The notes below the pieces were generated by a model, which saw only the letters and a list, made by a program, of their open reading frames with translations, was not told the DNA's origin and did not search any database. Below, piece after piece: positions 52,274-61,407 of a DNA stretch of 64,000 bases; within the stretch, counting starts at the first letter, position 1, and every line of letters begins with the position of its first letter. Origin of the DNA: Clostridium collagenovorans DSM 3089 (GTDB lineage Bacteria > Bacillota > Clostridia > Clostridiales > Clostridiaceae); the NCBI RefSeq assembly GCF_900130005.1, contig NZ_FQXP01000003.1, positions 434,001 to 498,000 on the forward strand. The letters are read 5' to 3'. Both the position numbers and the translations under genes were made by a program.

Positions 52274-52870
52274 ATGATAATTTTATATGAAATAGAAAAA
52301 AGTCTTTATGTGAATATTACTAATCGTTGTCCATGTAATTGTACATTTTGTTTGAGGAATGAGGGCGATGAAGTAAATGGAAGTGGAAGTTTGTGGCTTG
52401 AAAGAGAGCCAAGCCTTGAGGAAATATTAAATGACTTTAAGAAACATGATTTATCTAAGTATTCAGAAGTTGTATTTTGTGGATATGGAGAACCATTGGA
52501 ACGTATAGAAGAAGTAATTGAGATTTCTAAATATATAAAATCTATAAGTCCTATAAAAATTAGAATTAATACAAATGGATTAGGTGATCTTATTCATAAG
52601 AAAAATACAGCTAAAATGCTTGAGAATATTGTTGATGAAGTGTCTATAAGCTTGAATGCACCTTCTAAGGAAGAGTATTTTGAACTGTGTAAGCCTAAAT
52701 TTGGAATTGAATCCTTTGAAAGTTTACTTTCTTTTGCAAAGGAAGCTAAAAAGTATGTAAAAGAAGTTCAGTTTTCAATAGTAGATGATATAAGTAAGGA
52801 TCAAATAGAAAGATGTAAAACTTTAACTAAATCCTTGGAAATACCTTTAAGAATAAGAGAAAAACAATAA
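52274..52870 (+). CDS. Short radical SAM protein (TatD-linked type)
   Basis: Radical SAM protein, only 198 aa. The cluster-binding CX3CX2C is C19, C23, C26 in NRCPCNCTFCLRNEG, with an extra Cys21. EVVFCGYGEPLERIEEVIEI is the GGE-like SAM-contact region. VDEVSISLNAPSKEEY follows. It resembles the small radical SAM family usually found near tatD, but no tatD gene is here; instead it follows pdxK and the ECF gene by 17 nt. SD is GGGGGAA. Substrate unknown. Confidence 0.8.
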   Translation: MIILYEIEKSLYVNITNRCPCNCTFCLRNEGDEVNGSGSLWLEREPSLEEILNDFKKHDLSKYSEVVFCGYGEPLERIEEVIEISKYIKSISPIKIRINTNGLGDLIHKKNTAKMLENIVDEVSISLNAPSKEEYFELCKPKFGIESFESLLSFAKEAKKYVKEVQFSIVDDISKDQIERCKTLTKSLEIPLRIREKQ

Positions 52871-52959
52871 ATCTTTAAATAATATACTAGGATAAAAAAT
52901 CTCCTTAAGAGAATACTAGATTTATAAATTTATTATTCTAAAATGAAAAGGAGGACATT

Positions 52960-53139
52960 ATGCACAATAATAAAAATAGACTAAAAGATAGAGATAAAAC
53001 AAATGCAGAATTAAGAAAAATGCATCCAAAGGACAATTCAGATTTAGGTATAATAAATGGAGTTAAGGTGGGTGCTTATGCTCAGAATAAGAGAAATGAT
53101 AAAACCTATGAGTGGGTTAATGATCAATCTTTAAAATAA
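52960..53139 (+). CDS. 59-aa hydrophilic protein
   Basis: Short gene with a strong AAAAGGAGGA SD 5-6 nt upstream of the ATG. The product is charged at the N-terminus (NKNRLKDRDKTNAELRKMHP) and has DLGIINGVKVGAYAQNKRND in the middle. No membrane segment or known motif. Not recognised. It is followed by a strong terminator, so it is likely a real transcript end. Confidence 0.65.
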   Translation: MHNNKNRLKDRDKTNAELRKMHPKDNSDLGIINGVKVGAYAQNKRNDKTYEWVNDQSLK

Positions 53140-53147
53140 TAATAATT

Positions 53148-53198
53148 AAACTATTGCGCAAAAATAATAGTAAAGTGAATTTTGTGCAATAGTTTTTT
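53148..53198. terminator. Strong terminator
   Basis: A 16-bp stem (53148-53163 with 53180-53195, one G-U) has a T-run 53193-53198. It ends the pdxK-to-59-aa region. Confidence 0.88.
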
Positions 53199-53364
53199 AT
53201 TTTTAGAGATTTTTATCTTAGAGGTATATAGTAGTATAATTAAGAAAAATAAAACTATGGGTAAATTTATAGTATTATGTTTTAATATGAATTTACCTTT
53301 GATAATTAGATTAAAGTTTAAAGTTATGGTATAGTAAAAGATATTTAAGTATAAGGAGCAATTT

Positions 53365-54807
53365 ATGGATAAAGGATTTAAAGAATTTAAATTAGATAAC
53401 AACATTTTAAAGGCGCTTAAGAACTTAGGTTTTGAAGAACCATCAGAGGTTCAAAAAGAAAGTATACCTCTTTTGTTGCAAAATAAAGATATTGTTGTAA
53501 AATCTCAAACGGGAAGTGGAAAGACCGCTAGTTTTGGTATACCTATATGTGAAAACATAGAAATTGAAGAGTCAAATGTTCAAGCTCTTATTATAGTTCC
53601 AACAAGAGAGTTGGCTTTGCAGATAAAAGATGACTTATCTAATATAGGAAGGTTAAAAAAGGTAAGAGTGGTTGCGGTATTTGGAAAACAATCCTTTGAA
53701 GAGCAAGCAAATGAATTAAAGCAAAGAGTACATATTGTAGTAGGAACTCCAGGGAGAGTAACTGATCATATAAATAGAGGGACCTTGCAGACTAATAATA
53801 TAAAATTTATGATTTTAGATGAAGCAGATAAAATGCTTAATATGGGTTTTGTTGAGCAAATAGAAGATATTCTAAAAGAAGTTCCAAGTGAAAAGGTAAC
53901 AGCCTTGTTTTCAGCAACTATTTCTTCGGAGATAAAAAATCTTTCTAAGTCTTATATGAAAGATCCTATAAATTTAAATGTAGTATCCAAGGTTTTTAAT
54001 AGAGATAAGATATGCGAAGAAATACTAGAAGTTGAAGAAAAAAATAAGTTTAAAACTTTATGGCGCAGTATTTATGCTGTTAAACCAGAAGCAGCTATAA
54101 TATTCTGTAATACAAGAGAAAAGGTAAAAGAGGTCTTTTTAGGTTTGAAAAGAGAAGGGTTTTTAGTAGAAGAACTTCATGGAGATATGGAGCAAAAAGA
54201 TAGACTAAAAACTATGGAAAAACTTAAAAATAAGGAATTTAATATTTTAGTTGCAACGGATGTAGCTTCTAGGGGAATACATGTAGATCATATTACTCAT
54301 GTATTTAACTATGAAATTCCAATGGAGAAAGAAAGTTATATACATAGAATAGGTAGGACAGGAAGGGGAAATAAAGCAGGAAGAGCTATTTCCTTTGTAT
54401 CTAGCAAAGAAGAAAAGTACATAGATCAAATAGAGGAATATATAGGATATAACATAAATAAAATAGAAGACTTTAATGATGAAGAAGTTAAGTTAGGTAA
54501 AAGTGAAGTTAAAAAGCTCCAAAAGGATCTTTTGGAAAATAAGAATAAGGTGAAAGTTAATATACATAAGGATGTTACTAAAATACACATAAGTGCAGGA
54601 AAGAAAAAGAAAATAAGAAATTTAGATGTTTTAGGTGCCTTTAGTCATTTAGATAATTTAACTGCACAGGATGTTGGAATAATAGATATTAAAGATAATC
54701 ATTCCTATGTTGACATTTTAAATGGCAAAGGAGAGGAATTATTAAAAAAATATAAAGAAGTGGTTGTAAAGGGTAAGAAGGTAAGAGTGAGTAAAGCAAA
54801 AAACTAA
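53365..54807 (+). CDS. dbpA: DEAD-box RNA helicase DbpA/YxiN type
   Basis: ATP-dependent RNA helicase for 50S ribosome assembly. It is 480 aa. Motif I is SQTGSGKTASFG, motif II MILDEADKML, motif III FSATIS and motif VI YIHRIGRTGRGNKAG. The C-terminal domain (about residues 400-480, with KVNIHKDVTKIHISAGKKKK and GAFSHLDN) is the DbpA RNA-binding fold that targets 23S rRNA hairpin 92. SD is AAGGAGC. It stands alone. Confidence 0.93.
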   Translation: MDKGFKEFKLDNNILKALKNLGFEEPSEVQKESIPLLLQNKDIVVKSQTGSGKTASFGIPICENIEIEESNVQALIIVPTRELALQIKDDLSNIGRLKKVRVVAVFGKQSFEEQANELKQRVHIVVGTPGRVTDHINRGTLQTNNIKFMILDEADKMLNMGFVEQIEDILKEVPSEKVTALFSATISSEIKNLSKSYMKDPINLNVVSKVFNRDKICEEILEVEEKNKFKTLWRSIYAVKPEAAIIFCNTREKVKEVFLGLKREGFLVEELHGDMEQKDRLKTMEKLKNKEFNILVATDVASRGIHVDHITHVFNYEIPMEKESYIHRIGRTGRGNKAGRAISFVSSKEEKYIDQIEEYIGYNINKIEDFNDEEVKLGKSEVKKLQKDLLENKNKVKVNIHKDVTKIHISAGKKKKIRNLDVLGAFSHLDNLTAQDVGIIDIKDNHSYVDILNGKGEELLKKYKEVVVKGKKVRVSKAKN

Positions 54808-54932
54808 TGAAAATATAGGCAATTTAATGAATTGCTAAAATTTTGTAGTACATATAATAAGGATTTCAAATAAATATTGAATAAATGTAGAAAAAGTAGT
54901 AACATTTAAATATAAAATAAATATTAGACAAA

Positions 54933-55024
54933 TGCTAGGGGAGCTAGTATAGCTAGCTGAGATTTTGGACATAGCAATCCATTGACCCTTAAACCTGATC
55001 TGGTTAATGCCAGCGTAGGGAAGC
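54933..55024 (+). promoter_or_regulatory. TPP riboswitch (thiD-thiM-thiE)
   Basis: THI-box aptamer. Recognisable blocks are GGGGAGC near 54938, GCTGAGATT at about 54956-54965, ACCCTTAAACCTGATCTGG at about 54985-55002 and AATGCCAGCGTAGGGAAGC at about 55006-55024. It binds thiamine pyrophosphate. A terminator hairpin follows at 55044-55070. Confidence 0.97.
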
Positions 55025-55043
55025 CTTTAATTACAATAACTAT

Positions 55044-55070
55044 AGGTGTAGCTCTAGGCTATGCCTTTTT
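55044..55070 (+). terminator. Riboswitch expression-platform terminator
   Basis: AGGTGTAGCT (55044-55053) pairs with GGCTATGCCT (55057-55066) with some G-U, then TTTTT. TPP binding should favour termination before thiD. Confidence 0.8.
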
Positions 55071-55105
55071 ATTTTATAAAAATTAGTGAAGGTAGGATGA
55101 TGAAA

Positions 55106-55909
55106 ATGATTAATGCACTTACAATTGCGGGTTCAGACAGCTGTGGAGGAGCAGGAATACAAGCAGATATAAAGGCTTTTTCTGCTAATGGGGTATACGG
55201 AATGAGCGTAATTACAGCGATTACGGCACAAAATACTCAAGGTGTATTTGGAATTCAGGATATTGATCCTGAGATAATAAAAAAGCAAATAGAAGTTATC
55301 TTTGATGATATAGAAGTAAATGCAGTAAAGATAGGTATGGTTTCTAAAATAGAATCTATTAAAGCTATAGGGGAAAGTTTAAGAGCTATTAAAAATTTAC
55401 CACCAGTTGTATTAGATCCTGTAATGGTTTCTAAGAGTGGATTTAAATTACTATCAGAGGATGCTAAGGAAACTTTAATAAAGGAACTTATACCAATTGC
55501 AGATTTAATAACACCTAACTTGCCAGAAGCAGAGGAATTATTAAATAGAAAAATTGAAAATTTAGAAGAAATGAAAGAAGCAGCTTTACTTTTAAAAGCA
55601 ATGGGACCTAAAGCTGTTTTGGTAAAAGGTGGACATTTAAAAGAAAAGGCAACAGATTTGCTTTATGATGGAGAAGAATTTTATGTTTTCCCTCAAGAAA
55701 GAATAGATACAACTCATACTCATGGTACAGGATGTACTTTATCTTCAACAATTGCAGCTAATTTAGCAAAGGGAATGACAATGAAGGAAGCAGTTACAGA
55801 GGGTAAAAAATATATCACTATTGCAATTGAGCATGGATTTGAACTAGGTAAAGGTGTTGGTCCAACACATCATTTTTATGAGCTATATAAAAAGTCTGGT
55901 CTTATATAA
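55106..55909 (+). CDS. thiD: Hydroxymethylpyrimidine (phosphomethylpyrimidine) kinase
   Basis: Phosphorylates HMP to HMP-PP for thiamine synthesis. It is 267 aa from the ATG at 55106, chosen because it places the family start INALTIAGSDSCGGAGIQAD and has SD GGTAGG 9 nt away. ATGs at 55097 and 55100 are too close to that SD, and an in-frame ATG at 55061 lies inside the riboswitch terminator. Substrate and ATP motifs include VKIGMVSK, VLDPVMVSKSG, ITPNLPEAEELL and HTHGTGCTLSSTIAA. Controlled by the TPP riboswitch. Confidence 0.95.
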   Translation: MINALTIAGSDSCGGAGIQADIKAFSANGVYGMSVITAITAQNTQGVFGIQDIDPEIIKKQIEVIFDDIEVNAVKIGMVSKIESIKAIGESLRAIKNLPPVVLDPVMVSKSGFKLLSEDAKETLIKELIPIADLITPNLPEAEELLNRKIENLEEMKEAALLLKAMGPKAVLVKGGHLKEKATDLLYDGEEFYVFPQERIDTTHTHGTGCTLSSTIAANLAKGMTMKEAVTEGKKYITIAIEHGFELGKGVGPTHHFYELYKKSGLI

Positions 55910-55997
55910 TTCAAGGTAGGCTTTGAAAGTGAAGCGATTATATATAATTGAACTTGTAGTTAATTATAGAATTACTACTAAGTAGGGGGAATTAATA

Positions 55998-56792
55998 ATG
56001 ATAGAGAATAAAGTATCACCTATGATTCACATAATAACTAACTATGTTACTATGAATGATTTAGCGCAAATAACTTTATGCTATGGTGGAAAGCCTTTAA
56101 TGGCAACTCATCATGAAGAAATAAAAGAAATAACTTCTATGGCTAATGGATTATTAATAAATATAGGCACTTTAGAACCTTATACAATGGAATCTGTGGT
56201 TAAAGCCATAAAAGTAGCCAATGAAAATAATACTCCTGTTGTTTTAGATCCAGTAGGAGTGCAAGCTTCTAAATTAAGAAAAGATTTTTGTGTTCAGATT
56301 ATAAAAAATAATAAAATATCTTTATTAAAGGGAAATTTATCTGAAATTAAGACCTTAATAGGAGAAAGTACAAAACATATAGGTATAGACTCTTTAGATA
56401 ATGAACTAAGTAAAGAAGTTACTGATAAAATAGATGAATTTTCAAGGGAAATGAATTGTATAATAGTAGTTACAGGGGAAGTTGATTATGTAACCAATGG
56501 CTGTGAAGCATATTTCGTTTCTAATGGTGTTGAAAAAATGAGTGATTTAACTGGAACAGGATGCATGCTAGGTGCCATTTTAACAACAGCATTAGCTATG
56601 TATGATAATAGTAATGAAAGATTTGAAGCTGCACTTAGAGCTGTAACAGCTTTTGGTATCTGTGGAGAATTGGCACTTCAAGATTTAGAAGAAAATCAAG
56701 GGCTTTTAACTTATAAAATTAAGCTGTTAGATTACATAAGTTTAATAGAGCTTAATCATATTAAATCCTTTGGAAAGCTTAATAAAAAATAA
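55998..56792 (+). CDS. thiM: Hydroxyethylthiazole kinase
   Basis: Phosphorylates the thiazole moiety (HET) in thiamine salvage. It is 264 aa. Family blocks are PMIHIITNYVTMND near the N-terminus, LDPVGVQASKLRKD, LLKGNLSEIKTL and DLTGTGCMLGAILTTAL (GTGC anion hole). SD is GGGGGAA. It lies between thiD and thiE in the riboswitch-controlled operon. Presence of ThiM and no ThiG/ThiS here points to thiazole salvage. Confidence 0.95.
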   Translation: MIENKVSPMIHIITNYVTMNDLAQITLCYGGKPLMATHHEEIKEITSMANGLLINIGTLEPYTMESVVKAIKVANENNTPVVLDPVGVQASKLRKDFCVQIIKNNKISLLKGNLSEIKTLIGESTKHIGIDSLDNELSKEVTDKIDEFSREMNCIIVVTGEVDYVTNGCEAYFVSNGVEKMSDLTGTGCMLGAILTTALAMYDNSNERFEAALRAVTAFGICGELALQDLEENQGLLTYKIKLLDYISLIELNHIKSFGKLNKK

Positions 56793-56809
56793 ATTTAGGA
56801 GGTGTAGTT

Positions 56810-57418
56810 GTGGATAGTAAAAAGTTATATTTAGTTACAGACCATAGAATAGAGTTTCAAGAATTATTAAAAAAAGTAGAGGAGTCCTTGAAATCTGGAG
56901 TTTCTATGGTCCAATATAGAAGCAAAAGTAATAGTACTAGAAAAATGATAGAAGAAGCTAATCTTTTAAAGGTACTATGTGATAAATATAAGGCTGTTTT
57001 TTTAATAAATGATAGAGTGGATGTTGCTCAAGCTGTTGATGCTGATGGGGTTCATTTAGGACAGGATGATATGGAAGTCTCTGTAGCAAGAAGAATATTA
57101 GGACCTAATAAAATAATAGGAATAACAGCACATAATAAGGAAGAAGCTATAAATGCAGAGAAAAATGGAGCGAATAATTTAGGTATTGGTGCATTATTTA
57201 GCACTTCAACTAAAAGTGACGCAACAGCTATGTCCTTAGAAACTTTAAGAGAAATAAGAAAATCAGTGTCTATACCTTTGTATGGTATAGGTGGTATAAC
57301 AACAGAGAATTTAACAGCAGAAATATTAAAGAATATTGATGGAATTGCAGTAGTTTCAGCTATTTTAAATTGTGATAATATCCAGGTTACTTGTGATCAG
57401 TTTAAAAAGCTTTTGTAG
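56810..57418 (+). CDS. thiE: Thiamine-phosphate synthase
   Basis: Joins HMP-PP and thiazole phosphate to thiamine phosphate. It is 202 aa, starting with GTG at 56810, SD AGGAGGTG 17 nt after the thiM stop. Conserved blocks are VQYRSKSNSTRKM, LINDRVDVAQAVDADGVHLG, QDDMEVSVARRIL and LYGIGGIT. A minor oddity: the substrate loop reads GIGALFSTSTKSDA, where many enzymes have GPxFxTxTKxxA. Last gene of the operon, with a hairpin downstream. Confidence 0.95.
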   Translation: MDSKKLYLVTDHRIEFQELLKKVEESLKSGVSMVQYRSKSNSTRKMIEEANLLKVLCDKYKAVFLINDRVDVAQAVDADGVHLGQDDMEVSVARRILGPNKIIGITAHNKEEAINAEKNGANNLGIGALFSTSTKSDATAMSLETLREIRKSVSIPLYGIGGITTENLTAEILKNIDGIAVVSAILNCDNIQVTCDQFKKLL

Positions 57419-57487
57419 ACTTAAATACAACATTGGGGTATATTTATAATGTATTAAACATAAGTTTTAAAGTTGTATAAAAAGGAA

Positions 57488-57536
57488 CCCTTATTATTCA
57501 TCTATATGATGTAGTTATATAGATGATTAATAGGGG
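57488..57536 (+). terminator. Probable terminator after thiE
   Basis: A 20-bp stem with one mismatch and one G-U (57488-57507 with 57517-57536), loop 9 nt. The T-run is weak. Confidence 0.6.
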
Positions 57537-57911
57537 CTCTATATTTAGGGTAAGGAATAATACTATTTGTATATCTGTGAATAAATATACAAAACAGCAT
57601 GTAATATAATTTTGTATTATTAAGGTATGATATACTACATTTACAATTATAGTATATCATATAAATCGTGCATATAAACTTAAAATTATATGAATAATGG
57701 TTACAAAAAGGTTACAGAAAACAGAAATATTTAATTCAAAAATTAAATATTTATATAAAAAGGAAAAATATACTTTGAAATTGCAGGAATACATATCAAA
57801 TTTATGATTAGTAATATATAAATTGAGAAGGAACTTAGTTCTTATATGTTCGGAATATTATTTGAAAATTATAAAAAATCAAAATTTTTAAGAAAAACTT
57901 TAGAAAACTAA

Positions 57912-57940
57912 CTGAAAAATTAGGAAAACTGTAATATAAT
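57912..57940 (+). promoter_or_regulatory. Sigma-A-like promoter for the MATE gene
   Basis: CTGAAA (57912-57917), 17-bp spacer, perfect TATAAT (57935-57940), about 72 bp before the MATE start. No riboswitch is seen in the leader. Confidence 0.6.
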
Positions 57941-58012
57941 TATACCTGGGGAATGTATAATTATTTAAAGTGATAAATTAACAAATAAGAAAAATTATAT
58001 GGGGGGAGTATA

Positions 58013-59545
58013 ATGAATAGGGGAGGAACAGATTTAAAAAAACAGAAAAAGACTACAGAGGGAATGACTACAGAAAATATTAAGGAAGGTAATGCTCACG
58101 AAGAAACAGTTGTAGAGATGAGCTTAGAAAATCAGAGAGAGTGTGAAAATGAATATAGCTATGATAAAAAAGGACTAGCTAAATACACTTTTAAATTAGC
58201 GCTACCGGCTATTATGGAAATGGTAATGCAAACATTATTAGGTTTTGCAGATATGGCTATGGTAGGAAGACTAGGGGCTATAGCAATTAGTGCTGTGGGA
58301 TTAAGTCAAACACCTACTGATACAGCTTTGGGAATCTTTGCTGCAATTAGTGTTGGAGCAACAGCTCTTGTAGCAAGAGCTATAGGAGCTAAAAAAAGAG
58401 AGGAAGCAGGGGAAGTTGCTAAACAAGCTTTAATTGTAAGTGTAGGATTAGCTGTTTTTTTCACCGTGTTTGCGTTGATGTTAGCTACTCCTATAATTAA
58501 ATTAATGGGAGCTGAAGCAGATGTTATAGCTGATGGTGTATCTTATTTTAAAATTACTAACATGGCCTTACCATTTATGATAGTTACAATAATTATGTCT
58601 GGTGTATTAAGAGGTATAGGTGATACCAAAACACCTATGTATATAAATGGGGCAGCTAATATATTAAATATAATAGGAAACTTTTTGCTTATTTTCCCAA
58701 GTAGAACTATAAGCTTGAATATTCCTTTTATTAGTGATGATATTTCATTATTTATTCCAGGTGCTGGATTGGGAGTATCAGGTGCAGCTATATCTACTTC
58801 TATATCAAGAGTTATAGCTGGTTTTACGATTTTATATTTCATATTAAATAGTAAATCACAACTAAAGGTTAATTTGAAAAAGAAGTTAAGACTTAATTTA
58901 GATATAATTAGAAGAATGTTTAAGGTTGGAATTCCAGCAGCTATAGAGCAGTTCTTAATGAGATTTGGTATGCTACTATTTGCCAGAATAATTGCAGACT
59001 TAGGTACTGTAACTTATGCAGCTCATAGGGTTGCAAGTACAGCAGAATCCTTATCATATAATGCAGGCTTTGGATTTGCCTTAGCAGCTACAAGTTTAGT
59101 TGGTCAGTATTTAGGCGCTAAGGATGAGAAGATGGCTGAAAGAAGTGGCTTTATGGCAGTAGGAATGGGAACTATTTTTATGAGTATAATGGGACTTATA
59201 TTATTTTTCTTCCCAGAACTTATCTTAAGGGTATTTACTGATGATCCAGTTGTAATTGAACAAGCTACAGTGTGCTTGAAAATTGTAGCAATATCTCAAC
59301 CTTTCCTTGCAGCTAGCATGGGATTCTCAGGAGCCTTACGTGGTTCAGGAGATACAACCTTTGTCTTAGTTGCTGCGGTTCTAGGTATATGGGGGGTAAG
59401 GTTAACCTTAACGTACTTATTTGTATCAGTATTAGGCTGGGGGCTATTTGGAGCATGGCTTGTTATGGGTATAGATGTAGGATTTAGAGCAATACTTTTA
59501 TTTATAAGATTTAAAAGTGGAAAATGGAAAAAAATACAGGTGTAA
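58013..59545 (+). CDS. MATE-family efflux transporter with polar N-terminal extension
   Basis: Cation-coupled multidrug/toxin antiporter of 510 aa with about 12 hydrophobic segments (from about residue 60). The two halves show the MATE repeat (LALPAIMEMVMQTLLGFADM and VGIPAAIEQFLMRFGML). An extra 55-residue charged N-terminus precedes segment 1 (KKQKKTTEGMTTENIKEGNA). Start 58013 has GGGGGG upstream; another in-frame start that would remove the extension is not supported by an SD. It lies between two thiamine operons, but nothing shows a thiamine role. Confidence 0.9.
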   Translation: MNRGGTDLKKQKKTTEGMTTENIKEGNAHEETVVEMSLENQRECENEYSYDKKGLAKYTFKLALPAIMEMVMQTLLGFADMAMVGRLGAIAISAVGLSQTPTDTALGIFAAISVGATALVARAIGAKKREEAGEVAKQALIVSVGLAVFFTVFALMLATPIIKLMGAEADVIADGVSYFKITNMALPFMIVTIIMSGVLRGIGDTKTPMYINGAANILNIIGNFLLIFPSRTISLNIPFISDDISLFIPGAGLGVSGAAISTSISRVIAGFTILYFILNSKSQLKVNLKKKLRLNLDIIRRMFKVGIPAAIEQFLMRFGMLLFARIIADLGTVTYAAHRVASTAESLSYNAGFGFALAATSLVGQYLGAKDEKMAERSGFMAVGMGTIFMSIMGLILFFFPELILRVFTDDPVVIEQATVCLKIVAISQPFLAASMGFSGALRGSGDTTFVLVAAVLGIWGVRLTLTYLFVSVLGWGLFGAWLVMGIDVGFRAILLFIRFKSGKWKKIQV

Positions 59546-59552
59546 AATAAAT

Positions 59553-59597
59553 TAATAATAAGGCTACCATATTTAAAGTATGGTAGCCTTATTATTA
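59553..59597. terminator. Strong bidirectional terminator
   Basis: A perfect 19-bp stem (59553-59571 with 59579-59597), loop TTTAAAG. It lies between the MATE gene (+) and thiY (-) and ends both. Confidence 0.92.
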
Positions 59598-60596
59598 GAT
59601 TAAGTTTTTAAATATATCATTTACATTAATTTTTTCTTTTATTAACCCTTTTTCTTTTAACCAATCAATATTATTTTGCCATACATTTTCATCTTGGTTT
59701 AAGAATTTTGAATCCTTAGTTTCCATTAAAGGTAAAAGCATATCTAAGCTTTCCTTTTCTACAGATTCAGTTAATGGGAAGTTTTCCTTTTCTTCATGAC
59801 TAAGAAGGATTTTTAAAGCTTCATCAGGGTTTTCCTTTGTGTATTTAAAACCCTTTTCACAAGCCTTAAGGAATTTTGTACTTAGTTCATCACTAGTATT
59901 TTCATTAGTAACAAAAGCTAATTCATAGTAGTTAGGAACTCCAAAATCTACAGGAGAGAAGTAATCAACTTCATGTCCTTCTTTACGCATAACAGGCACT
60001 TCATGATTAACTAAGGCACCTATAGTAGCGTCAACTTGCTTTGTTGTCATAGAAGACATTAACTCAAAACCTACATCAATCAATTTAACTGAATTTGGAT
60101 CTTCATTTATATCTGCAAGCATAGTTTTTATAATTTCTTCACTAAGAGGATTACTTGAATACCCAACAGTTTTTCCAACTAAATCCTTAGGTGAAGTTAT
60201 ATTTTTTTCTTTAAGAGACATTACAATGTTTAAAGGTGATTGAACTATAGCTCCTACAGATTTCACAGGTACCTTTTCATTGGCTCTAGCCATGATAATG
60301 TCTTGCATATAGTATATACCAAAGTCAGCTTTTTTAGCAGCTGGTAAAGCTAAAGGGTCTGTTGGATTAGAAGGAAACTTAAGATTCACTTTTAATCCTT
60401 CTTCTTCAAAATATCCTTTATCCATAGCTGCATAAAGGAAGCTATGTACAGCGTTAGGATACCAATCTAAAATAACATCGATTTCCTTTAGAGATTTTTC
60501 TTTATCATTACTAGGGGAACTAGAAGTGCCACAGGCAGATAATGAAAAACACATCACAGTGGATAATGCTAAGGATAATAATTTTTTTATTTTCAT
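59595..60596 (-). CDS. thiY: Thiamine-precursor ABC importer, binding lipoprotein ThiY
   Basis: NMT1/THI5-like binding protein for formylaminopyrimidine-type thiamine precursors. It is 333 aa. The lipoprotein signal peptide has lipobox LSAC (Cys22). Characteristic blocks are DVILDWYPNAVHSFLYAAMD, KGYFEEEGLKVNLKFPSNP and KADFGIYYMQDIIMARANE. Last gene of the TPP-riboswitch operon tenA-thiZ-thiX-thiY. SD is AAAGGAC. Ligand inferred from operon and family. Confidence 0.9.
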   Translation of the reverse strand: MKIKKLLSLALSTVMCFSLSACGTSSSPSNDKEKSLKEIDVILDWYPNAVHSFLYAAMDKGYFEEEGLKVNLKFPSNPTDPLALPAAKKADFGIYYMQDIIMARANEKVPVKSVGAIVQSPLNIVMSLKEKNITSPKDLVGKTVGYSSNPLSEEIIKTMLADINEDPNSVKLIDVGFELMSSMTTKQVDATIGALVNHEVPVMRKEGHEVDYFSPVDFGVPNYYELAFVTNENTSDELSTKFLKACEKGFKYTKENPDEALKILLSHEEKENFPLTESVEKESLDMLLPLMETKDSKFLNQDENVWQNNIDWLKEKGLIKEKINVNDIFKNLI

Positions 60597-60632
60597 AATA
60601 ATAGTCCTTTCTTTAAAATGATTATTTTAAAA

Positions 60633-61376
60633 TTAAATTTCATTTCTCCAATTTATAACTTTATTTTCAATTATGTTAACTACAAAAACTAAAACTATAG
60701 CAAGAAGAGATAAAATAACTATTGGAGCAAAAACCCCAGCTCCATCTAGTTGAGTCATCATTCTTTTGCTAAAATATCCAAGTCCGCTTTGGGCACCTAG
60801 CCATTCACCTATAGCAGCTCCTATAAGGCTAAGAGGAATTGACATTTTTAAAGCTGTAAAGAAACTAGGAAGTGCACTTGGAATTTTTAATTTGAAAAAC
60901 AATTGTTTCTTAGTAGCTCCGTAAGTCAATAGCAGTTCTTCCATTTCACGTTTTGTAGATCTTAAACCATCATAAAAGCTTATGGTTATAGGGAAAAAAG
61001 TTATTAATACGGTTACAACAACTTTACTCCAAATACCATACCCAAACCATAGCACAAATAATGGAGCTAAGGCTGTTATAGGAATTGTTTGAGTTGCGAT
61101 TACAAGTGGATATAAAGCATTTTGTATTTTGTCATTTATGCTCATTAATATGGCTAAAAGTACACCTAAAAGTACAGCTATAAAGATACCCATTATGGTT
61201 ACAAGCAAGGTAGCAGGTAAATGAACCATAAATAAAGGTTCTTTAAGTTGCCATATTTTTAATACAATAGCACTTGGTGAGGGAAGTATATACATTGCAT
61301 TTATAAATCTAGCAAGTGCTTCCCAAAATATTAAAAGTAGCATGCCAAGTATTATGGCAGGTTTATATTTATTCAT
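60633..61376 (-). CDS. thiX: Thiamine-precursor ABC importer permease ThiX
   Basis: Membrane subunit, 247 aa, with about six membrane segments. ATQTIPITALAPLFVLWFGY is the conserved block, and EMEELLLTYGATKKQLFFKL is the coupling loop that touches the ATPase. SD is AAGGGTG. Between thiZ (upstream) and thiY (downstream) in the riboswitch-controlled operon. Confidence 0.9.
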   Translation of the reverse strand: MNKYKPAIILGMLLLIFWEALARFINAMYILPSPSAIVLKIWQLKEPLFMVHLPATLLVTIMGIFIAVLLGVLLAILMSINDKIQNALYPLVIATQTIPITALAPLFVLWFGYGIWSKVVVTVLITFFPITISFYDGLRSTKREMEELLLTYGATKKQLFFKLKIPSALPSFFTALKMSIPLSLIGAAIGEWLGAQSGLGYFSKRMMTQLDGAGVFAPIVILSLLAIVLVFVVNIIENKVINWRNEI

Positions 61377-61407
61377 AAAATCACCCTTTAAATTATTTGC
61401 AAATACA

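Larger units (their letters stand above)
57419..58012. other. Gene-free region with thiE terminator and MATE promoter
   Basis: About 595 bp with no gene. It contains the hairpin at 57488-57536, a 12-bp perfect dyad (57626-57637 with 57650-57661), and a promoter for the MATE gene: CTGAAA (57912-57917), 17 bp, TATAAT (57935-57940). The rest is AT-rich without recognisable signals. Confidence 0.55.

Noticed and set aside
55061..55105. N-terminal extension of thiD
   Set aside because: Its ATG is within the riboswitch terminator stem; the proper family start is at 55106.
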